A stretch of 64,000 bases of DNA from Streptomyces barringtoniae (lineage in GTDB: Bacteria > Actinomycetota > Actinomycetes > Streptomycetales > Streptomycetaceae). The DNA is taken from NCBI RefSeq assembly GCF_020819595.1, contig NZ_JAJHNP010000002.1:62001-126000 (forward strand). Reading direction: 5' to 3'. A program made the translations under genes and the position numbers. Under the pieces are notes generated by a model, which saw only the letters and a program-made list of their open reading frames with translations, searched no databases and was not told where the DNA came from. Shown here piece after piece: positions 56,275 through 64,000 of this stretch (positions are counted from its first letter, which is position 1; each line of letters begins with the position of its first letter).

Positions 56275-56760
56275 TCAGCTCTGGGCGTGGTCGGGCGGCA
56301 GCAGCGGCCCGCACTCCCACTGCTGGAAGATCAACCGGGTCTCCACCCGGGCCACCTCGCGCCGCGCGGTGAACTCGTCGAGCACCAGCCGCTGCAGGTC
56401 GGCCATGTCCGCGACGGCCACATGCACCAGATAGTCGTCCGGGCCGGTCAGATGGAACACCGTCCGCGCCTCGGGCAGTGCCCGGATCCGCTCCACGAAG
56501 GGCCCGACCAGCTCCCTCCGGTGCGGCCGTACCTGTACCGACAGCAGCGCCTGCAGCCCGCGCCCCAGTTTGGCCGGATCCAGTCGCAGCTCGTGGCCCA
56601 GGATCACGCCCGAGCGCCGCAGCCGGGTCACCCGGTCAAGACAGGTCGACGGCGCCACGCCCACCTGCGTGGCCAGATCACGGTAGGTGGTCCGGGCGTC
56701 GTTCTGCAGCAGCCGCAGCAGATGGAGATCCACCGGATCCAGTACGACAGATTCGGCCAT
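56275..56760 (-). CDS. Lrp/AsnC-family transcriptional regulator
   Basis: A 161-residue AsnC-type regulator. The N-terminal winged helix reads LDPVDLHLLRLLQNDARTTY, then RDLATQVGVAPSTCLDRVTRL. The RAM ligand domain follows (LLSVQVRPHRREL; FHLTGPDDYLVHVAVADMADLQRL). It is divergent from a PLP-dependent gamma-lyase gene with 60 bp between, and the GTGAAC-C-GTTCAC palindrome lies in that spacer. This is the standard arrangement of a locally acting Lrp that senses the amino acid degraded by its neighbour, probably methionine or homocysteine. Confidence 0.94.
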   Translation of the reverse strand: MAESVVLDPVDLHLLRLLQNDARTTYRDLATQVGVAPSTCLDRVTRLRRSGVILGHELRLDPAKLGRGLQALLSVQVRPHRRELVGPFVERIRALPEARTVFHLTGPDDYLVHVAVADMADLQRLVLDEFTARREVARVETRLIFQQWECGPLLPPDHAQS

Positions 56761-56790
56761 GGGCCGAACGTAGCACGGTGTTCGAATCCG

Positions 56791-56810
56791 GTGAACCGTT
56801 CACTGTTCAC
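56791..56810. promoter_or_regulatory. Operator-like palindrome between AsnC and gamma-lyase genes
   Basis: GTGAAC (56791-56796), one base, GTTCAC (56798-56803), one base, and a second GTTCAC (56805-56810). The symmetry and location fit an Lrp/AsnC operator. Confidence 0.5.
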
Positions 56811-56820
56811 TCTTCCGCGC

Positions 56821-58020
56821 ATGGACACAGCGAGCACCGGTGCCTACGACGGCGTACGCACCGCATATAGAGCCCTGGCCACGGAAGCCGTGCACGCCGG
56901 CCGCGACGATCTCGCCCGCCAGGGCCTGCACGCCCCGCCGATCGACCTGTCGACCACCTATCCCTCGTACGACAGCCGTGGTGAGGCCGCCCGCATCGAC
57001 GCCTTCGCCACCGACGGCGCCGACCCGGTGGGACCGCCCGTCTACGGCCGGCTCGGCAACCCGACCGTCGCCCGCTTCGAGACCGCCCTCGCCCGACTGG
57101 AGGGCACCGAGTCCGCTGTCGCCTTCGCCAGCGGGATGGCGGCGCTCAGCGCGGTCCTGCTGGCCCGTTCGGCCATGGGCCTCCGCCATGTGGTGGCGGT
57201 ACGACCCCTGTACGGCTGCAGCGACCATCTGCTCACCGCCGGGCTGCTCGGCACCGAGGTCACCTGGACCGACCCGGCCGGCATCGCCGACGCGCTGCGC
57301 CCGGACACCGGCCTGGTGATGGTGGAGTCCCCGGCGAACCCGACCCTCGCCGAGCTCGACCTGCGGGCCGTCGCGCACGCCTGTGGTTCGGTCCCGCTGC
57401 TCGCCGACAACACCTTCGCCACGCCCGTGCTGCAACGCCCGGCCGAGCACGGCGCCCGCCTGGTGCTGCACAGCGCCACCAAGTACCTCGGCGGGCACGG
57501 CGATGTGCTGGCCGGAGTGGTCGCCTGCGACGAGGAGTTCGCCGGGCGGCTACGGCAGATACGGTTCGCCACCGGTGGCGTCCTGCATCCGCTGGCCGGC
57601 TATCTGCTGCTGAGGGGACTGTCCACGCTCCCGGTCCGGGTGCGGGCCGCGTCCGCGAACGCCGCCGAACTGGCCGGCCGGCTCGCCGCCGACCCGCGCG
57701 TGAGCCGCGTCCACTATCCGCGCATCGGCGGCGCGATGATCGCCTTCGAGGTGCACGGAGATCCGCACGAGGTCATCTCCCGGGTCCGGCTCGTCACCCC
57801 GGCGGTGAGCCTCGGCAGCGTCGACACGCTCATCCAGCACCCCGCTTCCATCAGCCACCGCATCGTCGACGCCGACGACCGGCGCGGTGCGGGGGTGAGC
57901 GACCGGCTGCTGCGGTTGTCCGTGGGGCTGGAGGACGTGGACGATCTCTGGTCCGACCTCGACCAGGCGTTGGGGGAGCCCGTCCGCACGCTGGTGCCAC
58001 TGCGGGAGGCGGTGCGCTGA
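56821..58020 (+). CDS. PLP-dependent Cys/Met metabolism enzyme (gamma-lyase / gamma-synthase type)
   Basis: A 399-residue fold-type I PLP enzyme. RLGNPTVARFETALARLEG and FASGMAALSAVLL bind the cofactor phosphate; VMVESPANPTLAELDL and LLADNTFATPVLQRP hold the PLP-ring residues with Asp in LADNTF; the Schiff-base lysine is Lys221 in HSATKYLGGHGD. SVDTLIQHPASISH near the C-terminus is the family substrate loop. This group includes cystathionine gamma-lyase, gamma-synthase and methionine gamma-lyase. The Cys that marks methionine gamma-lyase in the P-L-Y-G-C-T region appears here as RPLYGCSDHL, which favours methionine or homocysteine gamma-cleavage. Divergent AsnC regulation suggests a catabolic role. 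Confidence 0.9.
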   Translation: MDTASTGAYDGVRTAYRALATEAVHAGRDDLARQGLHAPPIDLSTTYPSYDSRGEAARIDAFATDGADPVGPPVYGRLGNPTVARFETALARLEGTESAVAFASGMAALSAVLLARSAMGLRHVVAVRPLYGCSDHLLTAGLLGTEVTWTDPAGIADALRPDTGLVMVESPANPTLAELDLRAVAHACGSVPLLADNTFATPVLQRPAEHGARLVLHSATKYLGGHGDVLAGVVACDEEFAGRLRQIRFATGGVLHPLAGYLLLRGLSTLPVRVRAASANAAELAGRLAADPRVSRVHYPRIGGAMIAFEVHGDPHEVISRVRLVTPAVSLGSVDTLIQHPASISHRIVDADDRRGAGVSDRLLRLSVGLEDVDDLWSDLDQALGEPVRTLVPLREAVR

Positions 58021-58888
58021 GCGGTTGCGGCCGGTGGTGGGTGCGGGTGGGTGACGGTGACCGGGGGTGAGGCGAGGGGACGGGGGTGAGTCGGGGTAAG
58101 TGGGGCACCGCCGGACACCGCCGTTGTGGCTGAGCCCCGTTGCGGCGGATTCATGGCGCGGCCGTCTCTAGCAGCGCCCGGCGTTCCGGCCGCCGATTCC
58201 CGGCCCGGTCGGCAGATTCCGGCTCCGGCCGCAGATCCCGCTCCGGGCCGCCGATTCTGGGCTGGGCCGCCGGTCCGGCCTGGTTGTCGGCCTCGGCTCT
58301 GAGTGCGGCCCCGACGGTCGGCCCCGGCCGCAGGTCCCGCCTCCTGCCGCAGATGCCGGGCCCTGCCGCCGGCCCGGCCCGACGGTCGGCCCCGGCAGCA
58401 GATCCCGCCTCATGCCGCAGCTCCCGGACCTGACCGCCGGCCCGGTCCTGGTCGTCGCCCGGGCCCTGGTCGTCGGCCTCGGGGCTGAGTCCGGCTCCGA
58501 CGGCCGACACCGGCGGCTGACTCGACCCCGGGCGGCGGGCCCCACCCCGGGCTGCCCCCTCAGCCCGGCTTTCGCATCGGCTCAGGCTGCACGTTCCCGC
58601 CCGGGGTCTTCGGTTTCGCCCGGGCTGCCGGCCCCGTCCCGGTGTGCCAGTCTCCGGCCTGGGCTGTCGGTTCCCGCCCGGGGCTGCCGGCCTCGTCCCG
58701 GGCTGTCGGCCTCGCCTCGGCGTGCCTGTCCCCGGCCTGGGCTGTCGGTTCCCGCCCGGGCGGGCGATCCCAGCCGGGCCGGCGGCCTCAGTCCGGGCTG
58801 CCGGTCCCGGCCCGGCTTCCCGGCGCCGGCCCGCCTTCCCACGCCGGGGCAGGGGTGCAGACGACGGCCGGTCGGGCCGCGTGGCGTT
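58021..58888. repeat. Gene-free 868-bp region with degenerate 26-27-bp repeats
   Basis: No gene is supported on either strand; the open frames are low-complexity Arg/Pro/Gly. From about 58170 it is built of imperfect units of the GGTTCCCGCCCGGGGCTGCC type. A 29-bp block occurs twice without mismatch, at 58654-58682 and 58732-58760, 78 bp apart, i.e. three 26-bp periods. Confidence 0.8.
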
Positions 58889-60337
58889 TCAGTCGCGCCG
58901 GGCCGGGTTGCCGAGGTGGTGGAGGCCGGTGCCGTACGGCGGCCGGGCGGCGGCCGGTGTGGTGGCCAGTCGGGCGGTGATGACGAGCGTGCCCTCCTCG
59001 ATCTGGTAGTCCAGGGGCAACTCGAGGCCGCGCATCGCGGCGACCATGCCGGTGTTGGACGCCTGTGTCACTGCGTACACGCTCTCGCAGCCGGCCTCCA
59101 CAGCCATCGCCACCAGCCGGCCGAGCAGTTCAGCGCCGATGCCGCGCTGCTGCCAGTCGTCCTCGATCAGCAGCGCGACCTCGGTCTCGTCGCCGTCCCA
59201 CAGCAGATGCCCGAGGCCGACGATGCGACCGGAGGTGGTCTGCGCGGCCAGCGTCCGGCCGAAACGGGGGCTGAGCAGGTGGTTCAGATAGCGGTCCGCG
59301 TCGCCGACCGGGCCGTGGTAGCGCATGCCGAGGGTACGGGGCGAGCAACGCTCGTGCATCGCCTTCGCCGCGGCCAGGTCTCCGGTGTCCGCCCGACGGA
59401 CGGTGATGTCGCTGCCCTCGGGCAGTGTCAGCACGTCCTTGCCGCGCGGGATCCGCGGACCGAGCCGGTTGTCGAGGTCCACCAGCGCCCGGGCACGGGC
59501 GAACTCGGTGGGTGTGAACGGCAGATACGGCCGCTCGACGGTGAGCACCCCGCCCTCCGGCGCCGGCAGCCGCATCACGGTGTCCTCCAGCACGCCCTCC
59601 ACCGGCACCGGCTCGGGGCCGCGCCCCCCGCCGACCGGTGTCCCGGGCAGCGAGCGGATCGTGCACCGGCCGAGCAACTGGCGCAGTGCCAGCGGCAGTT
59701 CGGCCGCGTCCAGCGCGGTGCGCGCGGCCAGCCCGAGCACTCGGGTGGGGGCGTCGACCAGGTCGTGGGCATCGGCCCGCTCGATCCAGGTGGACTCCCC
59801 GCCGGCCTGCGAGACCGCCCGGGTGATCCCGGCCGCCTCCAGCGTGCCCGGTGCCCGCAGCAGGAACTCGTCCACCGTGCCGTCGGCGAGCGGGTGCGTC
59901 TGGAGGCTCAGGATGTCGATGCGCCGCTCGGCCAGTGCCGTGCACAGCGACGCCAGCGAGCCCGGCTCGTCCTTCACCGTGGTCCGCATCCGCCACAGCG
60001 CACTGGTGTCGGCCACGGCGTCCGTGTCGTCGCCCGGCTGCCCGGACGGCCCGGCCGACCGCGTATCGGCGGTCGGCCGGGCGCCGGTATCGCCGGTCGG
60101 CGGTGCGTGTCCGTGGCGCCGTGCCCACCAGGTGTGGAAACCTGCCGTCGAGGCCAGCACGAGCGCCGAGATCACCAGCAGGGCCGGGCCGCCGGGGCCG
60201 TGCCCGACCAGGTTCGCCACCCCGTCGGCCACAGCCACGGCCGTGAACAGCGCGGCGAGCTCGACGACGTCCCGCCGCCAGTGGTGCACGGGGCGTCCGT
60301 GCTTCGTCCGGGTCACATCAGACATGTCTGGAGTCAT
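58889..60337 (-). CDS. ACT and GNAT domain protein with N-terminal membrane anchor
   Basis: A 482-residue multidomain protein. Two hydrophobic helices lie near residues 25-70 (VVELAALFTAVAVADGVA; GGPALLVISALVLASTAGF). An ACT domain begins near 115 (RTTVKDEPGSLASLCTALAERRIDILSLQ). A middle region of unknown fold contains PYLPFTPTEFARARALVDL, and a GNAT acetyltransferase occupies about 325-460 (ITVRRADTGDLAAAKAMHERC; the acetyl-CoA loop DDWQQRGIGAEL; AVTQASNTGM). ACT domains bind amino acids, so ligand-gated acetylation at the membrane is an attractive inference, as in actinobacterial lysine acetyltransferases fused to amino-acid sensors. ATG 60337 has CACAGT 6 nt upstream; ATG 60325 is an alternative. 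Confidence 0.88.
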   Translation of the reverse strand: MTPDMSDVTRTKHGRPVHHWRRDVVELAALFTAVAVADGVANLVGHGPGGPALLVISALVLASTAGFHTWWARRHGHAPPTGDTGARPTADTRSAGPSGQPGDDTDAVADTSALWRMRTTVKDEPGSLASLCTALAERRIDILSLQTHPLADGTVDEFLLRAPGTLEAAGITRAVSQAGGESTWIERADAHDLVDAPTRVLGLAARTALDAAELPLALRQLLGRCTIRSLPGTPVGGGRGPEPVPVEGVLEDTVMRLPAPEGGVLTVERPYLPFTPTEFARARALVDLDNRLGPRIPRGKDVLTLPEGSDITVRRADTGDLAAAKAMHERCSPRTLGMRYHGPVGDADRYLNHLLSPRFGRTLAAQTTSGRIVGLGHLLWDGDETEVALLIEDDWQQRGIGAELLGRLVAMAVEAGCESVYAVTQASNTGMVAAMRGLELPLDYQIEEGTLVITARLATTPAAARPPYGTGLHHLGNPARRD

Positions 60338-60641
60338 GCAGCCACTGTGAAGGAAGGGTGTTGCGTGATCACGAACTGATTGTGACCGATGGGTAAAGCA
60401 TGCTCCGTCCGTTTTGTTGCATATTTTACGGCCTGTCGGCTCCGTGCCTCTCGGCCCCAGATCGTGGTGTTGTCGTCGTCCAGTGCTCGCGTCATACGAA
60501 AACCGTAGAGGCGACCACTGACAATCGGCCCGACCTGCGAAAACGCCCGTACTGCAGAGGAGTTGACCGTGCCGCGCCCCGTGGGATGACGCCGGTGCGC
60601 GGCACGGACGAAGGGTACGTGACCGGCGGGCCGGCCGGTGT
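60338..60641. other. Intergenic region between ACT-GNAT and PhoD genes
   Basis: No gene is supported. An AT-rich patch (60408-60432) probably belongs to the ACT-GNAT promoter. On the plus strand a good ribosome-binding site (GAGGAG, 60557-60562) precedes GTG 60569, but that frame stops after six codons, so it looks like the surviving 5' end of a lost gene. Confidence 0.4.
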
Positions 60642-62225
60642 CTACTGGCCGACCCGGCCCGGCTGGAGAGTCTGCGTGAACAGCACGGTGCCGTCGTACT
60701 CGCGCAGCCGGACCGTCAGCTCACCGCTGCCGCCGTCGATGTCGACCTCGCCGAAGAACTGGTAGCCCTGGGCCGGGGACACATTGGAGGCGGTGGGCGC
60801 CTTGACGAACACCCGGTCCGGGCCGAACGTGCCGTCCAGCGCGTTGGCCGGGAAGGCGCCGGCGTTGAGCGGGCCGGAGACGAACTCCCAGAACGGCTCG
60901 AAGTCCTTGAACGCGGCCCGGGACGGGTCGTAGTGCTGTGCCGAGGTGTGGTGCACGTCGGCCGTCAGCCACACCGTGCCGGTGATCCGCCGGTGCTTGA
61001 TGAACCGCAGCAGCTCGGCGAACTGGAGCTCGCGGCCGAGCGGAGCGCCCGGGTCGCCCTGTGCGACGGCCTCGAAGTTCGGCTTGCCCTCGACCGGGTC
61101 GGGCACGACCAGCCCCAGCGGCATGTCGTTGGCGATCACCTTCCACACCGCGCGGGACTTGGCGAGCTCCCGCTTGAGCCACTCCAGCTGCTCGCGGCCG
61201 AGAATGCCCACCGGGTCCGTGGTCTGGCTGTCCGGGGAGTTCGCGTTGCGGTAGGTGCGCATGTCGAGCACGAACACGTCGAGCAGCGGACCGTGGTGGA
61301 CGACCCGGTAGATCCGGCCGTCCGGGCGCTCGCTGATGGTCGAGATCGGGAAGTACTCGGAGAACGCCTGCCGGGACCGCAGCGCCAGGTCGTCGAGCTT
61401 CGTGCCCGCCGGATAGGGGGTGCCGGTGCCGATGACCTCGCCCGGGTACCAGTTGTTGCGGACCTCGTGGTCGTCCCACTGGATGATGTTGGGCACCTGG
61501 GCGTTGAACCGGCGCAGCGCCGAGTCCAGCAGGTTGTAGCGGAAGTTGCCCCGGTAGTCGTCCAGGGTGGTCGCGACGTGCGACTTCTCCTCGGTGGTGA
61601 CGTTCCGGTAGACGCTGCCGTCGGGCAGGGTCGCGGTCGCCGCGATGGGGCCGTCGGCGTAGATGTTGTCGCCGCTGCACAGGAAGAAGTCGGGGTCGAC
61701 CTTCGCCATCGCGTCGAAAATGCGGTAACCGCCGATGGACTCGTTGATGCCCCAGCCCTGTCCGGCCAGGTCGCCGGACCAGACGAACCGCACGCCCTGG
61801 CGGCGCCGGGCGGGCGCGGTACGGAAGGTGCCGGTGACCGGCTCGCTCGTGCGGCGCGGGTCGTCCGGGTCGGCGAGCAGCACGCGGTAGTGGATCTGCT
61901 CGCCGGGCGGCAGGCCGTGCAGCCGGGTGGTGCCGGTGAAGTCCGTGCCGGAGCCCAGCAGCGGACCGTGCCATCTGCGCGGGTTGCGGAACGACTCGGT
62001 GGCCGAGGTCTCCACGATCATCCGGGCCGCCCGGTCCGAACGCACCCACACCAGACCGGAGTCGGTGGTGACATCGCCCGCCTGCACGCCCCAGCTCGCC
62101 TGGGGGCGCCCGGAGCGGGCGAACGCCGGGGCCGCGCCGAGGCCCACGGGCAGGGTAAGGGCCGCCGACGCGACGAGGGAGCCGCGCAGAACACTGCGGC
62201 GGCCGGGGAGCGGACGGTCTGACAT
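60642..62225 (-). CDS. phoD: PhoD-type alkaline phosphatase, Tat-exported
   Basis: A 527-residue extracellular phosphodiesterase/alkaline phosphatase. The signal peptide has a twin-arginine motif (GRRSVLRGS) and an Ala-rich core ending APAFA, so it is exported folded. A PhoD N-terminal fibronectin-like domain (ASWGVQAGDVTTDSGLVWVRS) precedes the metallophosphatase domain with FVWSGDLAGQGWGIN, FLCSGDNIYADGP, IIQWDDHEVRNNW, VIANDMPLGLVV and LTADVHHTSAQHY; Asp, Asn and His residues there bind Fe/Ca. It releases phosphate from organic esters under phosphate starvation. ATG 62225 has GGAGG 8 nt upstream, and a PHO-box-like repeat at 62291-62312 indicates PhoP control. Confidence 0.96.
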   Translation of the reverse strand: MSDRPLPGRRSVLRGSLVASAALTLPVGLGAAPAFARSGRPQASWGVQAGDVTTDSGLVWVRSDRAARMIVETSATESFRNPRRWHGPLLGSGTDFTGTTRLHGLPPGEQIHYRVLLADPDDPRRTSEPVTGTFRTAPARRRQGVRFVWSGDLAGQGWGINESIGGYRIFDAMAKVDPDFFLCSGDNIYADGPIAATATLPDGSVYRNVTTEEKSHVATTLDDYRGNFRYNLLDSALRRFNAQVPNIIQWDDHEVRNNWYPGEVIGTGTPYPAGTKLDDLALRSRQAFSEYFPISTISERPDGRIYRVVHHGPLLDVFVLDMRTYRNANSPDSQTTDPVGILGREQLEWLKRELAKSRAVWKVIANDMPLGLVVPDPVEGKPNFEAVAQGDPGAPLGRELQFAELLRFIKHRRITGTVWLTADVHHTSAQHYDPSRAAFKDFEPFWEFVSGPLNAGAFPANALDGTFGPDRVFVKAPTASNVSPAQGYQFFGEVDIDGGSGELTVRLREYDGTVLFTQTLQPGRVGQ

Positions 62226-62544
62226 GGCTGCGCCTCCAGGAGCGGGATCCGGCCAGTGTGCAGAGCCACACCTACTGGGACGCTGCGGCATGCGCGGAAA
62301 CCCGAAGTGAACAACGAGCCCTGGGTGCAGTCGCCGATGCGGCGGCGACTGAACGGACCGCCGGCGGCAAGCACCTGCGCTCCGGCGGCTCGACGCCGGC
62401 GGGCAACGGTCCGTCCCACAGCGTGGTGCCTCACGGGCGGCCTTGGCCGGCCCGCACCGAGGACGCCCCACCGACGGCCGGAACCGGCCCCCTTCGGCGA
62501 GCCCGGTCCAGCCTGCAGCCAGGCAATCGCCGCCGGCCGCCCGT
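62226..62544. other. Intergenic region upstream of phoD
   Basis: Contains the phoD ribosome-binding site and the PHO-box-like site at 62291-62312. The rest, to the stop of the hydrolase gene, is unremarkable GC-rich sequence with no supported gene. Confidence 0.6.
62291..62312 (-). promoter_or_regulatory. PHO-box-like direct repeat upstream of phoD
   Basis: On the minus strand GTTCACTTCGG is followed immediately by GTTTCCGCGCA: two 11-nt direct-repeat units, the first matching the Streptomyces PhoP half-site (GTTCACC plus four bases) at six of seven positions and the second at four. It lies 65-87 nt upstream of the phoD start codon. Confidence 0.55.
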
Positions 62545-63375
62545 TCAGCGGCTGCCGTCCAGAATGACCCGCGCGACCAGGGCCGGGTCGTCGTTCATCG
62601 GGCAGTGGCCGCAGCCGGGCAGCCGTACCAGCCGGGCGTGCGGGATCAGCTGCTTGGCGCGCACACCCTGACGGCGTACGAGGAGCCGGTCCTGGGTGCC
62701 CCAGGCCACCGTGACCGGCAGACCCGGCAGGCCGTCGGTGAACCGGACGGTACTGCCCGCCCGCAGCGTCGCGTCGAACCCGGTGGCGCCCACCAGCGCG
62801 AGCGTCTCGGCGACGACGGCCTGCGGGGCGCGGCGCGCGGGTCGCGCGTAGATGGTGCTCGTCAGCGCGGTACGGCCGGCCGCGGTGCGCGACAGTCGCT
62901 CCACCAGGGGCAGCGGGAGCCGTTGGGCGATGCCCCGCATGGCGAGCAGCACCGCGAAGGCGTACCGGCGCTCGGCCTCCGTCCAGAACCCGGCCGGGGA
63001 GAGGGTCGTGACGGACCGTACGAGCTTCTCCCGGCCGAGTTCCAGGGCGAGCAGGCCGCCCAGCGAGTTGCCCGCGATGTGCGGCCGGTCCAGCTCCAGC
63101 GCCTCGAACAGGGCGCCGAGCACGGAGTTGGTGGTGGGCAGGTCGTAGGCGAGGCCGGCCGGCAGGGCCGGGGACGCGCCGAAGCCCGGCAGGTCGACGG
63201 CGATCACGTCGCGCTCGGTGGCGAGGATGTCCACCACCGGGTCCCAGGCCTGCCGGTGATGGCCGATCCCGTGCAGCAGCACCAGCGGCTCGCCGTGTCC
63301 CACGCGCGCGTAGGACACGGTCACGTCCTTAGGGCCGTGCGGAGTGGGGACCTTGAAGGCGACGGTGGCGGACAT
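62545..63375 (-). CDS. Alpha/beta hydrolase
   Basis: A 276-residue alpha/beta-fold hydrolase. PLVLLHGIGHHRQAWDPVV is the oxyanion segment, DVIAVDLPGFGASPAL the strand before the nucleophile, and GNSLGGLLALELG the elbow with the catalytic Ser. The acid is Asp in AWGTQDRLL and the base His in LPGCGHCPMNDDP. A helical cap region (RGIAQRLPLPLVERLSR) suggests a hydrophobic substrate, as in meta-cleavage hydrolases and lipases of this class. GAGGAG lies about 7 nt before ATG 63375. The promoter region carries a 14-bp palindrome (63431-63444) that looks like a TetR-family operator, although no regulator gene is adjacent within the window. Confidence 0.93.
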   Translation of the reverse strand: MSATVAFKVPTPHGPKDVTVSYARVGHGEPLVLLHGIGHHRQAWDPVVDILATERDVIAVDLPGFGASPALPAGLAYDLPTTNSVLGALFEALELDRPHIAGNSLGGLLALELGREKLVRSVTTLSPAGFWTEAERRYAFAVLLAMRGIAQRLPLPLVERLSRTAAGRTALTSTIYARPARRAPQAVVAETLALVGATGFDATLRAGSTVRFTDGLPGLPVTVAWGTQDRLLVRRQGVRAKQLIPHARLVRLPGCGHCPMNDDPALVARVILDGSR

Positions 63376-63430
63376 GGGGTGCTCCTCGGCTGGGTGCTGA
63401 CGGACGCCGTAGACAGTTTGTCAGCAATTA

Positions 63431-63444
63431 CTACCGGCCGGTAG
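63431..63444. promoter_or_regulatory. Operator-like 14-bp palindrome CTACCGG-CCGGTAG
   Basis: A perfect 14-bp palindrome sits in the 105-bp spacer upstream of the hydrolase gene, next to a GACA-GTT-TGTC inverted repeat (63411-63421). The form suits a TetR-type dimer. Confidence 0.5.
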
Positions 63445-63480
63445 CCCCTGGTATGAGTACGCCCTGCGCTGCGGCGGTGG

Positions 63481-64000
63481 TCAATCCGCCCGGCGCACCT
63501 CGATGTTGAAGTCCGCGGTCCCCAACTGCCGCATCATGGTGAGCCACAGCGGCAGATACATCTCCGTCGCCCGCGCGGCCCGGATCCCGCCCAGGTCCAG
63601 CACCCGCTCGGCCGGCCATCCGAACTCTCCGAGCAGCGCCGTCACCTGCTCCTTGGCCCCGGCGTCCTCACCGCACACGAACAGGTGGTGCGCACCCGGG
63701 ACCCGGCCAGGATCCACCATCACCTGGCAGTTGACGGTGTTCAGCGTCTTCACCACGCGCGCGTGCGGAAAGGCCCGCTGGATCTGCTCGCCCACGCTGT
63801 CCGACTCCACCGGGTCCAGCCGCGGTTGGCCGTCCTCGAAGGCCAGCGGATTGGAGACGTCCACCAGGACCTTGCCGTCGAGGTGTTCGGCGCCGGCCGC
63901 CCGCAGGGCGTCGAGCGCCACCCGGCCGCCCACCGCGTTGATGACCACCTCGGCCGAGGCGGCCGCCTCCGCGAAGGTGCCCGCACGGGCCCGCTCCGCC
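63481..64000 (-). CDS. NADPH-dependent F420 reductase-like protein (5' end outside window)
   Basis: The last ~173 residues of a Rossmann protein of the F420-dependent NADP oxidoreductase (Fno/NpdG, Pfam F420_oxidored) family. Visible parts are AEVVINAVGGRVALDAL, LDGKVLVDVSNPLAFEDGQP, VKTLNTVNCQVMVDPGR and HHLFVCGEDAGAKEQVTALL, with the C-terminal LGGIRAARATEMYLPLWLTMM. The DVSNP motif corresponds to the family D-x-x-N-P loop near the nicotinamide. The N-terminal NADP-binding loop is outside the window. Fno interconverts F420H2 and NADPH; relatives without F420 activity also exist, so cofactor use is probable, not certain. Confidence 0.85.
   Translation of the reverse strand, partial: AERARAGTFAEAAASAEVVINAVGGRVALDALRAAGAEHLDGKVLVDVSNPLAFEDGQPRLDPVESDSVGEQIQRAFPHARVVKTLNTVNCQVMVDPGRVPGAHHLFVCGEDAGAKEQVTALLGEFGWPAERVLDLGGIRAARATEMYLPLWLTMMRQLGTADFNIEVRRAD

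Noticed and set aside
58140..58888. Arg/Pro-rich frames in the repeat region (on both strands)
   Set aside because: They follow the repeat period rather than codon structure, and all frames are equally open. No gene is supported.

Overview
The window is 64 kb of very high-GC DNA. Third codon positions are strongly G/C, GTG starts are frequent, and gene order and families are typical of a Streptomyces chromosome: a tuf3-like second EF-Tu, ECF-sigma/anti-sigma/ricin chimeras, P450-ferredoxin sets, F420 enzymes and a twin-arginine PhoD. I see no rRNA, tRNA, insertion sequence, phage or CRISPR array. Fifty protein genes, one gene remnant and many regulatory sites can be supported.

Layout. 1-14 kb: a partial oxidoreductase that looks fused to a YciI tail, an HxlR regulator with operator-like repeats divergent from a thiolase, a TVP38 membrane protein, a formaldehyde-dehydrogenase-like enzyme, an AlkD-type repair protein with a LexA-box-like promoter, the EF-Tu paralogue, a spermidine-synthase-like protein, an MFS transporter, two small genes, a 5'-truncated galU remnant and a sigma-like/ricin membrane chimera.

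14-31.4 kb: the main accessory system. A single translationally coupled operon encodes two giant synthases, a free ACP, an alpha/beta hydrolase, a GT-B glycosyltransferase and a methyltransferase. Synthase 1 is NPD-NPD-KS-AT-ACP-KR; synthase 2 is KS-AT-DH-PPTase. A flippase-like LPG_synthase_TM protein converges on the operon and a DedA protein follows. The domain set is that of polyunsaturated-fatty-acid / heterocyst-glycolipid type iterative synthases. The accessory genes suggest that the long acyl chain is released, glycosylated, methylated and moved across the membrane, so the predicted product is an unidentified glycolipid.

32-48 kb: gamma carbonic anhydrase, hexapeptide acyltransferase, a 550-bp degenerate 29-bp minisatellite, an EamA exporter divergent from an XRE-cupin regulator, a YbaK-type deacylase, a PobA-like hydroxylase with altered substrate residues, a small secreted protein on a 785-bp segment bounded by imperfect direct repeats, an amino-acid permease, a CoA-binding protein, a CysRS-like protein with octapeptide repeats coupled to a SixA phosphatase, YigZ, and SbcD-SbcC.

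48-64 kb: an Lrp regulator and rhodanese, an Imm21 protein, a ferredoxin/reductase/P450 operon, an SDR, a DUF885 peptidase-like protein, an AsnC regulator divergent from a PLP gamma-lyase, a second repeat-rich intergenic region, an ACT-GNAT membrane protein, a Tat-exported PhoD phosphatase with a PHO-box-like site, an alpha/beta hydrolase and a partial F420-dependent NADP reductase.

A recurrent theme is regulatory. At least thirteen genes have a TANNNT -10 hexamer 6-8 nt upstream of the start codon and no ribosome-binding site, which predicts leaderless mRNAs.
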